This document shows, one piece after another, positions 15,639-24,759 of a stretch of 35,268 bases of DNA. Every line of letters starts with the position of its first letter. Position 1 is the first letter of the stretch. The DNA is from Flavobacteriales bacterium (GTDB lineage Bacteria > Bacteroidota > Bacteroidia > Flavobacteriales_D > Sanyastnellaceae). The stretch lies in contig CANKYR010000012.1 in assembly GCA_947488195.1 (NCBI GenBank), positions 1 to 35,268 of the forward strand, read 5' to 3'. Under the pieces are notes generated by a model, which had not been told where the DNA came from, did no database searches, and saw nothing but the letters and a program-made list of their open reading frames with translations. Position numbers and translations under genes: made by a program.

Positions 15639-17044
15639 CGAATACTAATTTTCTGAACGCCTGAATGTTTTTCTGATTGAAAAACGAGGAAATAAATTCC
15701 TGGTGAAGCATTCACTTGGAATTCGTTTGATCCTGAATGACTGAAGGTTAATTTACCATCAACGCTGTAAACCTGCACATTCAGATTATTTACTTGCGTT
15801 AAAGTCTGAAAGACATTGTTTCCAATTGAATAAAAAGAAAGGCTTTCATGTATCGAAAGGTCTTCAATACCCACGTAGAAACAATCGTTATTAACGCTAG
15901 TCGGATCTAACGCCGAAAGAACGACCGATTCGTTTCTGTATACCGTCGCTTGCTGCTGTTTGTTCAACTGAAAACCGTTCGAGCTTCCAACTAAATAAAC
16001 GGTGTCATTCACAACTAATAAATCGTTGCACACTTCAAACTTGTTCGTTCCAACAGTGCCTCCACCGGCATATTGCCCTAAAACATTGGCTCTGTGCAAC
16101 ACCCATTCCTGCTCTCCAAATCCAAAGTCCGTTGTTTCGCCTCCAAGGGTATATCCTTCGGAATTTGAATGTGCCGAGTTGTACCACATATTAAAATTGA
16201 AGATGTTGTAGGTCTCGGTATTAACTGTACCATCTAGGTTGAAAGCGCAAGTGTATGGATTGCGAAGGGTACCATTCAAAAATTCTCCGGCTACAAAAAC
16301 ACCGTAACTCCAAACTTGCAAATCGTGAGCAAGTACACCTTGTCCCGAGACTTCATAGGTTTGTGAAACATATCCAACATAATCGAATTTCTTCACATCG
16401 TAATGCGCTGAAGTTCCATCGGCGTGGTTATTCAAAATATAAAAATCGTTGTTGTAATATTCCAGGGCCGCATTGCTGTTGACTCCTGTCTGATCAATAT
16501 TTATTGGTGAAGAAAGATCTCCTGTGTCATTGAGTGAATAAACAACTACACGCTCCTCACCCGAAGGATAAAACGAATTGGTCGCGACCCAAGCATTTCC
16601 AAAATCATCCATGACCAAGTTCCGCGCCTCATCCCAAACACCTTCACCAAATTCCTTTGACCAAAGTAAATTCCCGTTGGCATCTAATTTTCCAACTAAA
16701 TTCTTATACCCGTTCACAGAATTACTTAAAACCATTCCACAGAAATAAATACTTCCATCGGAGTATACTGCTACATCATTTCCACGTTCGATACCTATTC
16801 CGCCAATATTCAATGTCCATTCACACTCCAAACTTTCATTCAATTTCGACAAATAAACATCGGTTTGTGAACCCACTTCTCCGCCGGTAGTTCCAACAGC
16901 AACAAATCCTCCTGACGGATGAGCAACTATTGAAGCGTATTCATCTGAACCCAAACTTCCGTAACTGTGCACAACAGGCTGCGCGAAGCTCGCACGGACA
17001 AAAAGAAGCGTTACAATTAAAGAGATAAGTTCGAATTTCTTCAT
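15635..17044 (-). CDS. Secreted protein with type IX secretion C-terminal sorting tail
   Basis: 469 aa. Signal peptide at residues 1-21 (ISLIVTLLFVRASFAQ). The body is a chain of beta-propeller-like repeats (PSGGFVAVGTTGG, SDGSIYFCGMVLSN, DFGNAWVATNSF, GYTLGGETTDFG, NDTVYLVGSSNG), as in proteins reporting values along a propeller blade. The last about 75 residues match the T9SS type A sorting domain: NLNVQVYSVDGKLTFSHSG, then ASPGIYFLVFQSEKHSGVQK and a basic IR end. It should be exported by the T9SS and anchored or released at the surface. Starts 3 bp after kdsA, last gene of the operon. Ligand or role unknown. Confidence 0.8.
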   Translation of the reverse strand: MKKFELISLIVTLLFVRASFAQPVVHSYGSLGSDEYASIVAHPSGGFVAVGTTGGEVGSQTDVYLSKLNESLECEWTLNIGGIGIERGNDVAVYSDGSIYFCGMVLSNSVNGYKNLVGKLDANGNLLWSKEFGEGVWDEARNLVMDDFGNAWVATNSFYPSGEERVVVYSLNDTGDLSSPINIDQTGVNSNAALEYYNNDFYILNNHADGTSAHYDVKKFDYVGYVSQTYEVSGQGVLAHDLQVWSYGVFVAGEFLNGTLRNPYTCAFNLDGTVNTETYNIFNFNMWYNSAHSNSEGYTLGGETTDFGFGEQEWVLHRANVLGQYAGGGTVGTNKFEVCNDLLVVNDTVYLVGSSNGFQLNKQQQATVYRNESVVLSALDPTSVNNDCFYVGIEDLSIHESLSFYSIGNNVFQTLTQVNNLNVQVYSVDGKLTFSHSGSNEFQVNASPGIYFLVFQSEKHSGVQKISIR

Positions 17045-17047
17045 GAA

Positions 17048-17857
17048 TTATTTTTTTATCACTGCGCGGATTTCCATTACCTGCTCAAGTAATTCTTCCA
17101 GTTTATTTAATTGAAGCATGTTTGCTCCATCGCTTAAAGCAACAGCTGGATTCGGATGTGTTTCAATAAACAATCCGTCTACCCCAACGGCAACAGCAGC
17201 CTTGGCAATGACTCCAATAAGTTCAGGCTTTCCTCCTGTAACACCACTGATTTGATTGGGCTGTTGAAGCGAGTGCGTGCAGTCCATAATGGCTGGGGCG
17301 TATTCTTGCATAACAGGAATTCCGCGGTAGTCGACTACCAAATCTTGATAACCAAACATTGTTCCACGCTCGGTTAACCAAACGTTGTTGTTTCCCGCTT
17401 CCTTCACTTTATTCACGGCGTGCTTCATGGATTCAGCAGAAAGGAATTGTCCTTTTTTAATATTCACAACTTTTCCCGTTGCAGCTGCCGCTTGAAGCAA
17501 ATCTGTTTGTCGACATAGGAACGCAGGAATTTGTAAAACATCTACATACGCCGCAGCCATTGCAGCTTCGTCCGCTGCGTGAATATCTGTTACGGTTGGA
17601 ATACCGAACGTCTTTCCTACCTTCTGAATGAGCTCTAAACCAATTTGATCACCTAATCCCATGAACGAATCAAGACGTGAGCGATTCGCTTTTCTATATG
17701 ACGCCTTGAACACATAGGGCATTCCCAATTTGTCTGCTATCTCTTTTACACGTCCGGCAACTTCCATTACTAAATCTTCTCCTTCAACCACACACGGACC
17801 AGCCAAAAGCACGAGTGATTTGGTCTGCGCCATTTTCATTATATCTTCACTATTCAT
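17048..17857 (-). CDS. kdsA: 3-deoxy-8-phosphooctulonate synthase (Kdo-8-phosphate synthase)
   Basis: Condenses phosphoenolpyruvate with arabinose 5-phosphate to make Kdo-8-P for lipopolysaccharide. 269 aa, normal TIM barrel. Visible: LLAGPCVVEGED with Cys22, which marks the metal-dependent class (the metal-independent class has Asn there); FKASYRKANRSRLDSF; IPTVTDIHA; IPAFLCRQTDLL; VNIKKGQFLS; TERGTMFGYQDLVVDYRG (broken) and ETHPNPAVALSDGANML. The frame is open back to 18055 inside the upstream gene; the ATG at 17857 is chosen because it makes a 4-bp ATGA overlap with the upstream stop and matches the family start. Confidence 0.96.
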   Translation of the reverse strand: MNSEDIMKMAQTKSLVLLAGPCVVEGEDLVMEVAGRVKEIADKLGMPYVFKASYRKANRSRLDSFMGLGDQIGLELIQKVGKTFGIPTVTDIHAADEAAMAAAYVDVLQIPAFLCRQTDLLQAAAATGKVVNIKKGQFLSAESMKHAVNKVKEAGNNNVWLTERGTMFGYQDLVVDYRGIPVMQEYAPAIMDCTHSLQQPNQISGVTGGKPELIGVIAKAAVAVGVDGLFIETHPNPAVALSDGANMLQLNKLEELLEQVMEIRAVIKK

Positions 17858-19119
17858 TGTCTTTCTTTTTTTGTTTTGAATAAATAACTCACTTGAAGTG
17901 AAGCGCTGATTTCTTTCGCCTCCTTGAAAAAATATCCTGGTAAATTCGATGTTTGAAAACCGAAATAAAACTGATTCGCAATTAACCATTGCACGCCCAT
18001 TCCCAATTTCCAATTGCCGTAGGCACCGTTTGAGACATTCAAAGAAGCAATACAATTGCTTTTCGGCATGTACATGATTCCCACAGTAGCCAAGGGTTTC
18101 ATAGGAACAGCAAACATTTCCAATCCAGCTGTCAATCTTACCTTTTCATTCCAACGATAAACAGAGCGCACATAAAACGATCCTCGAAGTGGTCTCCAAA
18201 AAGAAACGTTCCGAGAAGTGGTAATCAACGTATCTGCAAATCCTGAAGTTCCATTCAGCAAAGAGTCGCCGTTCAATATTGCATTTAAATCAACTCCCGT
18301 CCAAGTGAATGTTGAATCAAATGAAACCACTTCGCTTTGTCCGTTCCAATTCACCCAACCTAAATTTCGCACACCGAGTGTATTCCACACTTCTTTTTTG
18401 TCTTCGCCTCTGTCTCGAACGAAATTGTACTCACCATCAATGCTGAAACCTATGCCGTTTCCATTCGGGCGCGGATTAGCTGAATGCACGTATTCTCCCG
18501 AATAATCGAGTTGCAAAGTGTCTGCATTCGGTGAAGTGTAAAACGATGATGGCGGAAACAAACTAAATTGCTGATACGTTAATCCGTTCACCATTGAAAT
18601 TCCAATCGAACTAAATGTTCTCTTGTCGTAAACTCCAAAACCAATGGATTGAAACCCTTGCATTTCACCTTGAATGGAATTCAATGGAACACGCGTGCCT
18701 TGATAATTGACATTGCCATTCGCAATTAAGTCGAACGCCTCTTTCGAAATTCTTCCACTACCGAAATATCCTTTTCCAACTTGAATATACAAGTCGAGCA
18801 TTTCACTTCCAAACAAACTGTCTCTTCCACCGTAATAACGTGCTCTGACATTTGCATTGCCTCCGAACACTCCAAGGTCTGTCATTCCTGCAACTGCAGA
18901 ATTTCGTGCTTCAGCTGTAACTGTTCCACCAACAATAAATGGCTTTACGAGTTCCTTCGTTAGAAAAGTACTACCCGCTGTTGCGCTTCCTTGAATATCT
19001 AATATTCCACGAAATGCCTTTCCTGTTGAATCAGATTTCGTTAACCACAAATAGGATGTCTGAGCGAACGATGCGCTTGCGAAAACAATAAATGATATTG
19101 CTAAAATTAATTTTCTCAT
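17854..19119 (-). CDS. DUF5723-like outer-membrane beta-barrel protein
   Basis: 421 aa. Signal peptide 1-19 (LILAISFIVFASASFAQ). The rest alternates short amphipathic strands typical of a barrel (FYVRSVYRWNEKVRLTAGLEM, LATVGIMYM, KLGMGVQWLIANQFYFGFQT) and ends in an aromatic-rich last strand (SASLQVSYLFK). I assign DUF5723 from overall resemblance (N-terminal region with RARYYGGRDSLFG and a GNVNYQGTRVPLN loop), with moderate certainty. Both ends overlap neighbours by 4 bp (ATGA), so it is in the middle of a coupled operon with the lipoprotein and kdsA. Function unknown. Confidence 0.65.
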   Translation of the reverse strand: MRKLILAISFIVFASASFAQTSYLWLTKSDSTGKAFRGILDIQGSATAGSTFLTKELVKPFIVGGTVTAEARNSAVAGMTDLGVFGGNANVRARYYGGRDSLFGSEMLDLYIQVGKGYFGSGRISKEAFDLIANGNVNYQGTRVPLNSIQGEMQGFQSIGFGVYDKRTFSSIGISMVNGLTYQQFSLFPPSSFYTSPNADTLQLDYSGEYVHSANPRPNGNGIGFSIDGEYNFVRDRGEDKKEVWNTLGVRNLGWVNWNGQSEVVSFDSTFTWTGVDLNAILNGDSLLNGTSGFADTLITTSRNVSFWRPLRGSFYVRSVYRWNEKVRLTAGLEMFAVPMKPLATVGIMYMPKSNCIASLNVSNGAYGNWKLGMGVQWLIANQFYFGFQTSNLPGYFFKEAKEISASLQVSYLFKTKKERQ

Positions 19120-20678
19120 TGAATTTCAGCATTAAGAACAACGCCTGCTTTCACTCGGACGTCTATGAAATAAGAGTTATATAGATTCACCATTTGCGGA
19201 AAAGTCGGGGTGTTTGAAATAACCTGCATGATTATTTTGCCTTCGGATTTTATGGCATTCCATTGCAATTCTGAAATTGGAATCTGTAAGGTCGATGAAG
19301 TCGGAAGTGCAAATGCATCAATGCTGTTTCCACTTGACACAATTAAATCTGAAGCTATTAAAACGCCTGATAGGGTGTACAATTTTAATTTCCATTCCAT
19401 GGGGAATGCGTTCTGAATGTCCAACGTTAATGAGCTTACGCGTGCAGCATCTGTTGTGACTTCAACGCTCAGGGTATCGCGCAACGTTAGTTCGCTCGTT
19501 GCTATGCGCAAAGGAACATCAACAATAAGCTTCGCTTCGGTCAATTGATTTTCATAGAAGAAGTCGTTTCCATCGCTCACATTTCCAAACGGATTCAATT
19601 GCAAATTTCCTTGGAAAGAAATAGCGTTGGGTAAATTCCCCATGAAGGAAGTGATGTTACTATTTCCTTCATTCAGATTAATATCATAGTTGGAAATAGA
19701 TGCGGTTCCGCCGTTATCGATGGAACGCGTGATGAAGAATGGGTCGTATAAATTTCCTCCGGACAACTGCACTGTATTTCCTGTTGAACTGTTTGTTCCA
19801 GAAACGTTTTCAATTTTCAACTTACCGTCGAAACCCATTTTGTGAGTGACATGAAATCCGAGTGAAGCCTGCTCCAGCGCGAGCGAACCTGAAGGCATGT
19901 TAGCACCCTCAGCCAGGTTGAATGATTCATCGAATGTGTAACTATCGTCTCCGAAATAACCTCTGGCATAATCGATTATCAGATTAGACATAAGCAATTC
20001 AAATCGAACGGAGTCCTGACCGTAAATGGTGTTCTGATCAGCGGTGGTATTTTGCTCAGTTCTAATTTCAAGATGCGTAGAAAGCTTGTTGTAATCGAAT
20101 CCTGTTGTGCCGGAAAGGACAACATATTTGTTCGACATGTCTACGGTGAAATATCCTTCTGTTGGAGCAGCAGCGCTTCCCGGAGTTAAAGCAAAATCAA
20201 TATCCGTATTGTTTCCATAAACTTCCGAAACATTGTATAACGTAAAGCTCGGATGCAAGTAAGCATTCACGTATGACTTCACATGAACAATAATTTGTCC
20301 GGACTTCACTTTCACCATGCGCAAACCTGTTCCGTTCGTTTCAACGGAATAATTTTGATTTTGAGTAATGATTGCTGTATTTCCCGGAATTTGAAAAGGT
20401 CCACCTGAAAGTGGCACTACGAATTTCTGTGAAATATTTGTGTCTGGGATTTGTGTCAAATCGTTTGTTCCAAATCCAGAGATATTCTTTTCGAAATACA
20501 AGTGATAAATGCCTGCGTTGTCTGTGTATCCGTTGTCTGCAGTTAAATCTGACAAAGTCAATCTCCCGTGAGCCAAAGGCGCCACCCAATTCGTTTGCCA
20601 AGTGGTCGCTTCCTCTTTCTTACAAGACGAAAGCAAAATGATACAAGCAAAAAGGCAGAGACAGATTTTCGAGTGCAT
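19116..20678 (-). CDS. Unidentified large lipoprotein
   Basis: 520 aa. Lipoprotein signal: basic MHSK, hydrophobic ICLCLFACIILL, lipobox LSSC with Cys19, followed by KKEE. The mature part is beta-rich and low in cysteine, with many Asn/Thr/Gly turns, and has a segment WQTNWVAPLAHGRLTLSDL just after the anchor that looks conserved in character. I do not recognise a named family. It overlaps the DUF5723 barrel by 4 bp and follows the Lnb-like acyltransferase gene by 15 bp, so it may be the lipoprotein partner of the barrel. No catalytic motif seen. Confidence 0.75.
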   Translation of the reverse strand: MHSKICLCLFACIILLSSCKKEEATTWQTNWVAPLAHGRLTLSDLTADNGYTDNAGIYHLYFEKNISGFGTNDLTQIPDTNISQKFVVPLSGGPFQIPGNTAIITQNQNYSVETNGTGLRMVKVKSGQIIVHVKSYVNAYLHPSFTLYNVSEVYGNNTDIDFALTPGSAAAPTEGYFTVDMSNKYVVLSGTTGFDYNKLSTHLEIRTEQNTTADQNTIYGQDSVRFELLMSNLIIDYARGYFGDDSYTFDESFNLAEGANMPSGSLALEQASLGFHVTHKMGFDGKLKIENVSGTNSSTGNTVQLSGGNLYDPFFITRSIDNGGTASISNYDINLNEGNSNITSFMGNLPNAISFQGNLQLNPFGNVSDGNDFFYENQLTEAKLIVDVPLRIATSELTLRDTLSVEVTTDAARVSSLTLDIQNAFPMEWKLKLYTLSGVLIASDLIVSSGNSIDAFALPTSSTLQIPISELQWNAIKSEGKIIMQVISNTPTFPQMVNLYNSYFIDVRVKAGVVLNAEIQ

Positions 20679-20693
20679 GGTATCAAATATAAT

Positions 20694-21878
20694 CTATCCT
20701 TGAACAGGTTTTGTGATTCGGTTAAATCGATAGATCAAAATCAACTGTGCCATCAACCACGGACCTATTTCATCTGGAAACGTTTGAATTCCAATAGCAG
20801 GAATGTATATGGCTAAAAGCACATAAGCAGAAAGTCCCATTTGAATAAAGGCGTACTTTCTAATCCACGCCTTCAACGCTTCCACACGTGCAAAGGCTAG
20901 AGCAAAAAGCATCGGGTTCGCCCACAGAATATTGAAATTCCATTTGGTGGTGGTGTGATCGGTTAAGAACCACATTACGAGCAACAAAATACCCAGCACT
21001 CCGAAGAAACCAAGGAAAAGGCGTTCTAAAAAATTCCAGCCACGCTTCTTCCAACCTAAATAAAGACTGAACCCCGCGAATAGCAAAGCGGATAGAGTGA
21101 CATACAAAATAGGTTTTGCTGAAGGCGCTTGCTTTTCAAACAAGGAATCATCAACGGGAAGAATCTCGTTTGTTCTTCCCAAAACCTTTTGTCCGTTGAA
21201 TGTCCAAGCCATCATGTTCGACTGAAGACTATCTGGCAAAAAAGAAGTTTGTCCCGCCTCTGGCGTTTTATCGCAAGGCATTCCCAAGACCAAATCAATC
21301 CCGAAATCCGCCCAGTACTGGTGAGCCAAATACACATCTATGTCGTGACGAAATTTTGGACGATTCGAAAATGTTTTTTCATTCTTTAGAATTTCCGGAA
21401 AGGCCTTCAAAACAATATCTCTGACACGTGTTGCGCAATTGTCATAAAAGAAATCGTATTGAAAAAACTTGTTTTCCTTCTTTGCATTTTCTATTAGCAA
21501 AGCTCCCAAGGATCTTATCTGCTCTGGATTCAGTTTGAATTCATTTTCAAGAATTCCCCTTCCACCGTATAAATAGGCTTGCTGAAACCCTGCAAATTCT
21601 TCTACGCTCAACATGTAATTCAATTTACCTCTTGCGAATTTCAAATAGAAATCATCTGAAAATTCAAAGGTTCCGTAATTGAAAACGAAGTCTACCCATT
21701 CACCATTCAAGGTGTCTGTGTAGCGAATAGCGCTGTGTCCGAAGCAGGTGTATAACTCTTCTCCCGGAGAGCACGTTAGTAGAGACATACGAGGAAGTTC
21801 ACCCTCGTGGATGTTCACGGTGGCCTTCGCGCCAAATGCAATCGCTATAAAAATTAAACAAGCAATAAATCTTTTCAT
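20694..21878 (-). CDS. DUF4105 membrane protein, Lnb-type lipoprotein N-acyltransferase
   Basis: 394 aa. Signal anchor at 1-20, then a periplasmic domain (about 20-255) with the DUF4105/Lnb marks: SLLTCSPGEELYTCFGHSAI with His48, FNYGTFEF, and FFYDNCATRVRD with Cys148, a likely catalytic His/Cys pair. Five hydrophobic helices follow (from about 258 to the C-terminus). DUF4105 proteins were recently shown in Bacteroides to add the third acyl chain to lipoproteins (Lnb); I transfer that role by family. ATG 21878 is chosen because it overlaps the dapF stop as ATGA; an in-frame ATG at 21887 is possible. It sits directly before a lipoprotein gene. Confidence 0.8.
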   Translation of the reverse strand: MKRFIACLIFIAIAFGAKATVNIHEGELPRMSLLTCSPGEELYTCFGHSAIRYTDTLNGEWVDFVFNYGTFEFSDDFYLKFARGKLNYMLSVEEFAGFQQAYLYGGRGILENEFKLNPEQIRSLGALLIENAKKENKFFQYDFFYDNCATRVRDIVLKAFPEILKNEKTFSNRPKFRHDIDVYLAHQYWADFGIDLVLGMPCDKTPEAGQTSFLPDSLQSNMMAWTFNGQKVLGRTNEILPVDDSLFEKQAPSAKPILYVTLSALLFAGFSLYLGWKKRGWNFLERLFLGFFGVLGILLLVMWFLTDHTTTKWNFNILWANPMLFALAFARVEALKAWIRKYAFIQMGLSAYVLLAIYIPAIGIQTFPDEIGPWLMAQLILIYRFNRITKPVQG

Positions 21879-22642
21879 AATGTCCATTCTCCTTTATAAA
21901 CCAATTGCGCTGGTCCGCACAACCAAATGTTTTCATATCCCTTCGATGTTTTTTCAAATCGAACAATCAAATCTCCTCCTAAGGCATGAATTTCCTTTTG
22001 ACCGTCGTTGTTCGACAACTGATGCATCACAAGTGCGCATGCCGTCACGCCCGTTCCACAAGAAAGTGTTTCACCCTCAACCCCACGTTCATAAGTGCGA
22101 ACCATAGCCTCGTCTTCATTCAACAAGGTCAAGAAGTTCACATTCGTTCCTTCTTTCTCAAACTCTTGACTGTAACGAATTTCGCTTCCCAACTCAATGA
22201 CATGGAGATTCAAATCCTCAACCATTCGCACGATATGCGGAGAACCCGTATTTACAAAATATTCATTTTCACTCCGAACAATGACTTCCGAAACATCGGA
22301 CATTCGAATGGAAATTTCTTCTCCTTCAATTTTCGCTTCGTGATAGCCATCGATTGCTCTGAAGGTAGCCTCTTCCTTTTTCAACATACCCAAGCTTTTC
22401 ACAAAAGCTACTGCGCAGCGACTTCCATTTCCACAAAAAGATTGTGAACCGTCGGAGTTGAAATAGTTCATGTAGAATTCATTTTCCTCGTCGCCTTCAA
22501 TGAGAATTAGCCCGTCGGCGCCAATGCCGAAGTGCCTATCGCAAAGCTCGGCAACCTCTTCCGCAGTGGGTTGCCATGCGTTTTCACGATTATCAATCAT
22601 AATGAAATCGTTGCCCGTGCCGTGGTATTTGAAAAATTGCAT
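21875..22642 (-). CDS. dapF: Diaminopimelate epimerase
   Basis: Converts LL- to meso-diaminopimelate for peptidoglycan and lysine. 255 aa, full length. Two-cysteine racemase: Cys70 in SFCGNGSRC and Cys195 in LSCGTGVTA; also FFKYHGTGNDFIMID, GIGADGLILIE, NYFNSDGSQ, NTGSPH and RTYERGVEGET. First gene of the six-gene minus-strand operon; a -7 box TACCTTTG ends 4 nt before the ATG. Divergent from the E1 dehydrogenase gene. Confidence 0.97.
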   Translation of the reverse strand: MQFFKYHGTGNDFIMIDNRENAWQPTAEEVAELCDRHFGIGADGLILIEGDEENEFYMNYFNSDGSQSFCGNGSRCAVAFVKSLGMLKKEEATFRAIDGYHEAKIEGEEISIRMSDVSEVIVRSENEYFVNTGSPHIVRMVEDLNLHVIELGSEIRYSQEFEKEGTNVNFLTLLNEDEAMVRTYERGVEGETLSCGTGVTACALVMHQLSNNDGQKEIHALGGDLIVRFEKTSKGYENIWLCGPAQLVYKGEWTL

Positions 22643-22646
22643 GCTC

Positions 22647-22654
22647 CAAAGGTA
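22647..22654 (-). promoter_or_regulatory. -7 box TACCTTTG of the dapF operon
   Basis: Exact TAnnTTTG match on the minus strand, followed by GAGC and then the dapF ATG. No -33 TTG is visible. It would give a leaderless message for the whole envelope operon. Confidence 0.4.
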
Positions 22655-22710
22655 AAACGGTTTCTGTGAAGTACCGCGTTGTTGTAACTTGCAGTCCGAA
22701 AGAAAATTTC

Positions 22711-24759
22711 ATGGAAAACGAACTGAACTTGAATAGCGACACCTTGCTCTTGGCTTATGAAAAAATGGCCACGGCTCGTCAGCTGTCTGATTTGTACGAG
22801 ACGAACTCCAAAGTGACATCGAAGTATGTGCACGCAACCTCCCGTGGACACGAGGCTTGCCAGATTGCGCTTGGACTTCAGCTAACGAAAGACGACTACC
22901 TTTCTGCTTACTACAGAGACGATAGCATTTTGTTGAGCATTGGCATGACTCCCTATGAACTCATGCTTCAGTTGTTCGCAAAGAAAGACGATCCGTTTAG
23001 TGGTGGAAGAACATACTACTGTCACCCTTCTCTCAACCGTCCTGACATGCCGAAGATTCCTCATCAATCTTCAGCTACCGGAATGCAAGCCATTCCAACC
23101 GTTGGTGTGGCTATGGGTGTCCAATACAAAGAGCTTCAAGGATTGAACGACACCGATATCCCTTCTGTTGTAGTCTGTTCAATCGGAGACGCCGCAATGA
23201 CTGAAGGGGAGGTTAATGAAGCTCTTCACATGGCTAATTTGAAGCAGCTTCCTGTGTTGTTTTTTGTTCAAGACAACGAATGGGATATCAGTGCTCACGC
23301 ATCTGAATTCCGCACGGGCGATGCCACAAACCTCGCTAAGGCCTATCCGAATATTCGTGTGAAGAGTATCGACGGAACCGATTTCGTTCAATGTTTTAAC
23401 ACGATACAAGAGATCTTGACCAGTATGCGCAAAACGCGTAAACCTTGGATGCTGCATTGCAAAGTTCCGTTGTTGGGTCACCACACATCGGGTGTTCGCA
23501 AGGAATGGTACAGACACGATTTGGAAGAAGCTGAGAAAAGGGATCCGCTTCCAAAATTCAAAAAACAATTAAACAATTTCGGATTTTCAGATAGCACGTT
23601 GGAAGACGTGTGGAAGAAGGCCGGTGAAAATATTTTACTCGATTACGATCGTGCATCAACTGCGGAGGATCCTTCCCCCTCTTCATTGATGGATCACGCC
23701 TACGCCCCTACTCCTATCACGGAAGAAAAAGGCGAACGCGCTCCCCAAGGAAAGGAAGCCACTGTAATGGTAGACTGCGCGCTGTTCGCTATGCAAGAAA
23801 TTTTATCGAAGCATCCAGAAGCCCTGTTATACGGACAAGACGTGGGCAAGCGCTTGGGCGGTGTGTTTCGTGAAGCGGCAACTTTAGCGGAAAAATTCGG
23901 AGACAATCGAGTCTTCAACACGCCCATTCAAGAGGCCTTCATTATTGGAAGTACGGTTGGAATGAGTGTCGCTGGATTGAAGCCTATTGTGGAAGTTCAG
24001 TTCGCAGATTACATCTGGCCGGGCTTGAACCAATTGTTTACCGAAGCAGCTCGCAGTTATTATTTATCGAATGGTAAATGGAACGTGCAAGCGCTTGTTC
24101 GTGTTCCCATTGGCGCTTACGGAAGCGGTGGCCCTTACCACAGCAGCAGTGTAGAAAGTGTGTTGTGTAACATTCGTGGAATTAAAGTGGTTTATCCAAG
24201 TAACGGAGCCGATTTAAATGGACTTTTGAAAGCTGCGTTTTACGATCCGAATCCGGTTGTTATGCTTGAGCACAAAGGTCTTTATTGGTCAAAAGTGAAG
24301 GGCACTGAAATGGCTCGTTCAATTGAGCCATCAGAGGATTACATTATTCCACTTGGAAAAGCAAATACTGTTCTCACTTCCAAACATAAAAAATCAATTG
24401 CGGTAATCACTTACGGAATGGGCGTGCATTGGGCGTTGAACGCAGCGAAAAACTTCGATCAACAAATTGAAATTATTGATCTACGCACGTTAATGCCGCT
24501 AGACGAAGATGCTGTCTTTGCAGCTGTTAAAAAATGTGGAAGATGCCTTGTGTTGACGGAAGAGCCGGCCATGAATAGTTTCTCTCAGGCACTTGCAGGA
24601 AAAATTTCAGAAAACTGCTTTGAGTATTTAGATGCTCCGGTAAAAACTTTGGGAAGTGCTCCTACTCCTGCTATTCCACTGAACAGTGATTTAGAAGCGG
24701 AACTTCTTCCTAATGCTGAAAAAGTGAGTGTCGTCATTTCTGAAATTTTAAATTATTAA
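22711..24759 (+). CDS. Fused alpha/beta E1 component of a branched-chain 2-oxoacid dehydrogenase-type complex
   Basis: Thiamine-diphosphate enzyme that decarboxylates a 2-oxoacid and hands the acyl group to a lipoyl E2. 682 aa. Alpha half about 1-330: SRGHEACQIALGLQL, YYRDDSILLSIGM, HQSSATGMQAIPTVGVAMG, and the ThDP motif GDAAMTEGEVNEALHMANL ending in QDNEWDIS. Beta half from about 350: ALLYGQDVGKRLGGVFREA, NTPIQEAFIIGSTVGMSVAG, QFADYIWPGLNQL, PIGAYGSGGPYHSSS, VVYPSNGADL, IDLRTLMPLDEDAV. Closest in type to 2-oxoisovalerate dehydrogenase fusions common in Bacteroidota. The frame is open to 22666; the ATG at 22711 starts at the conserved helix. No E2 or E3 gene is adjacent. Substrate specificity is inferred. 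Confidence 0.9.
   Translation: MENELNLNSDTLLLAYEKMATARQLSDLYETNSKVTSKYVHATSRGHEACQIALGLQLTKDDYLSAYYRDDSILLSIGMTPYELMLQLFAKKDDPFSGGRTYYCHPSLNRPDMPKIPHQSSATGMQAIPTVGVAMGVQYKELQGLNDTDIPSVVVCSIGDAAMTEGEVNEALHMANLKQLPVLFFVQDNEWDISAHASEFRTGDATNLAKAYPNIRVKSIDGTDFVQCFNTIQEILTSMRKTRKPWMLHCKVPLLGHHTSGVRKEWYRHDLEEAEKRDPLPKFKKQLNNFGFSDSTLEDVWKKAGENILLDYDRASTAEDPSPSSLMDHAYAPTPITEEKGERAPQGKEATVMVDCALFAMQEILSKHPEALLYGQDVGKRLGGVFREAATLAEKFGDNRVFNTPIQEAFIIGSTVGMSVAGLKPIVEVQFADYIWPGLNQLFTEAARSYYLSNGKWNVQALVRVPIGAYGSGGPYHSSSVESVLCNIRGIKVVYPSNGADLNGLLKAAFYDPNPVVMLEHKGLYWSKVKGTEMARSIEPSEDYIIPLGKANTVLTSKHKKSIAVITYGMGVHWALNAAKNFDQQIEIIDLRTLMPLDEDAVFAAVKKCGRCLVLTEEPAMNSFSQALAGKISENCFEYLDAPVKTLGSAPTPAIPLNSDLEAELLPNAEKVSVVISEILNY

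Noticed and set aside
17858-18055. 66-residue N-terminal extension of kdsA
   Set aside because: It lies wholly within the upstream DUF5723 gene, and the family N-terminus begins at 17857 with an ATGA overlap.
21986-22447. 153-codon open frame antisense to dapF
   Set aside because: Overlaps the catalytic core of dapF on the other strand; a shadow.
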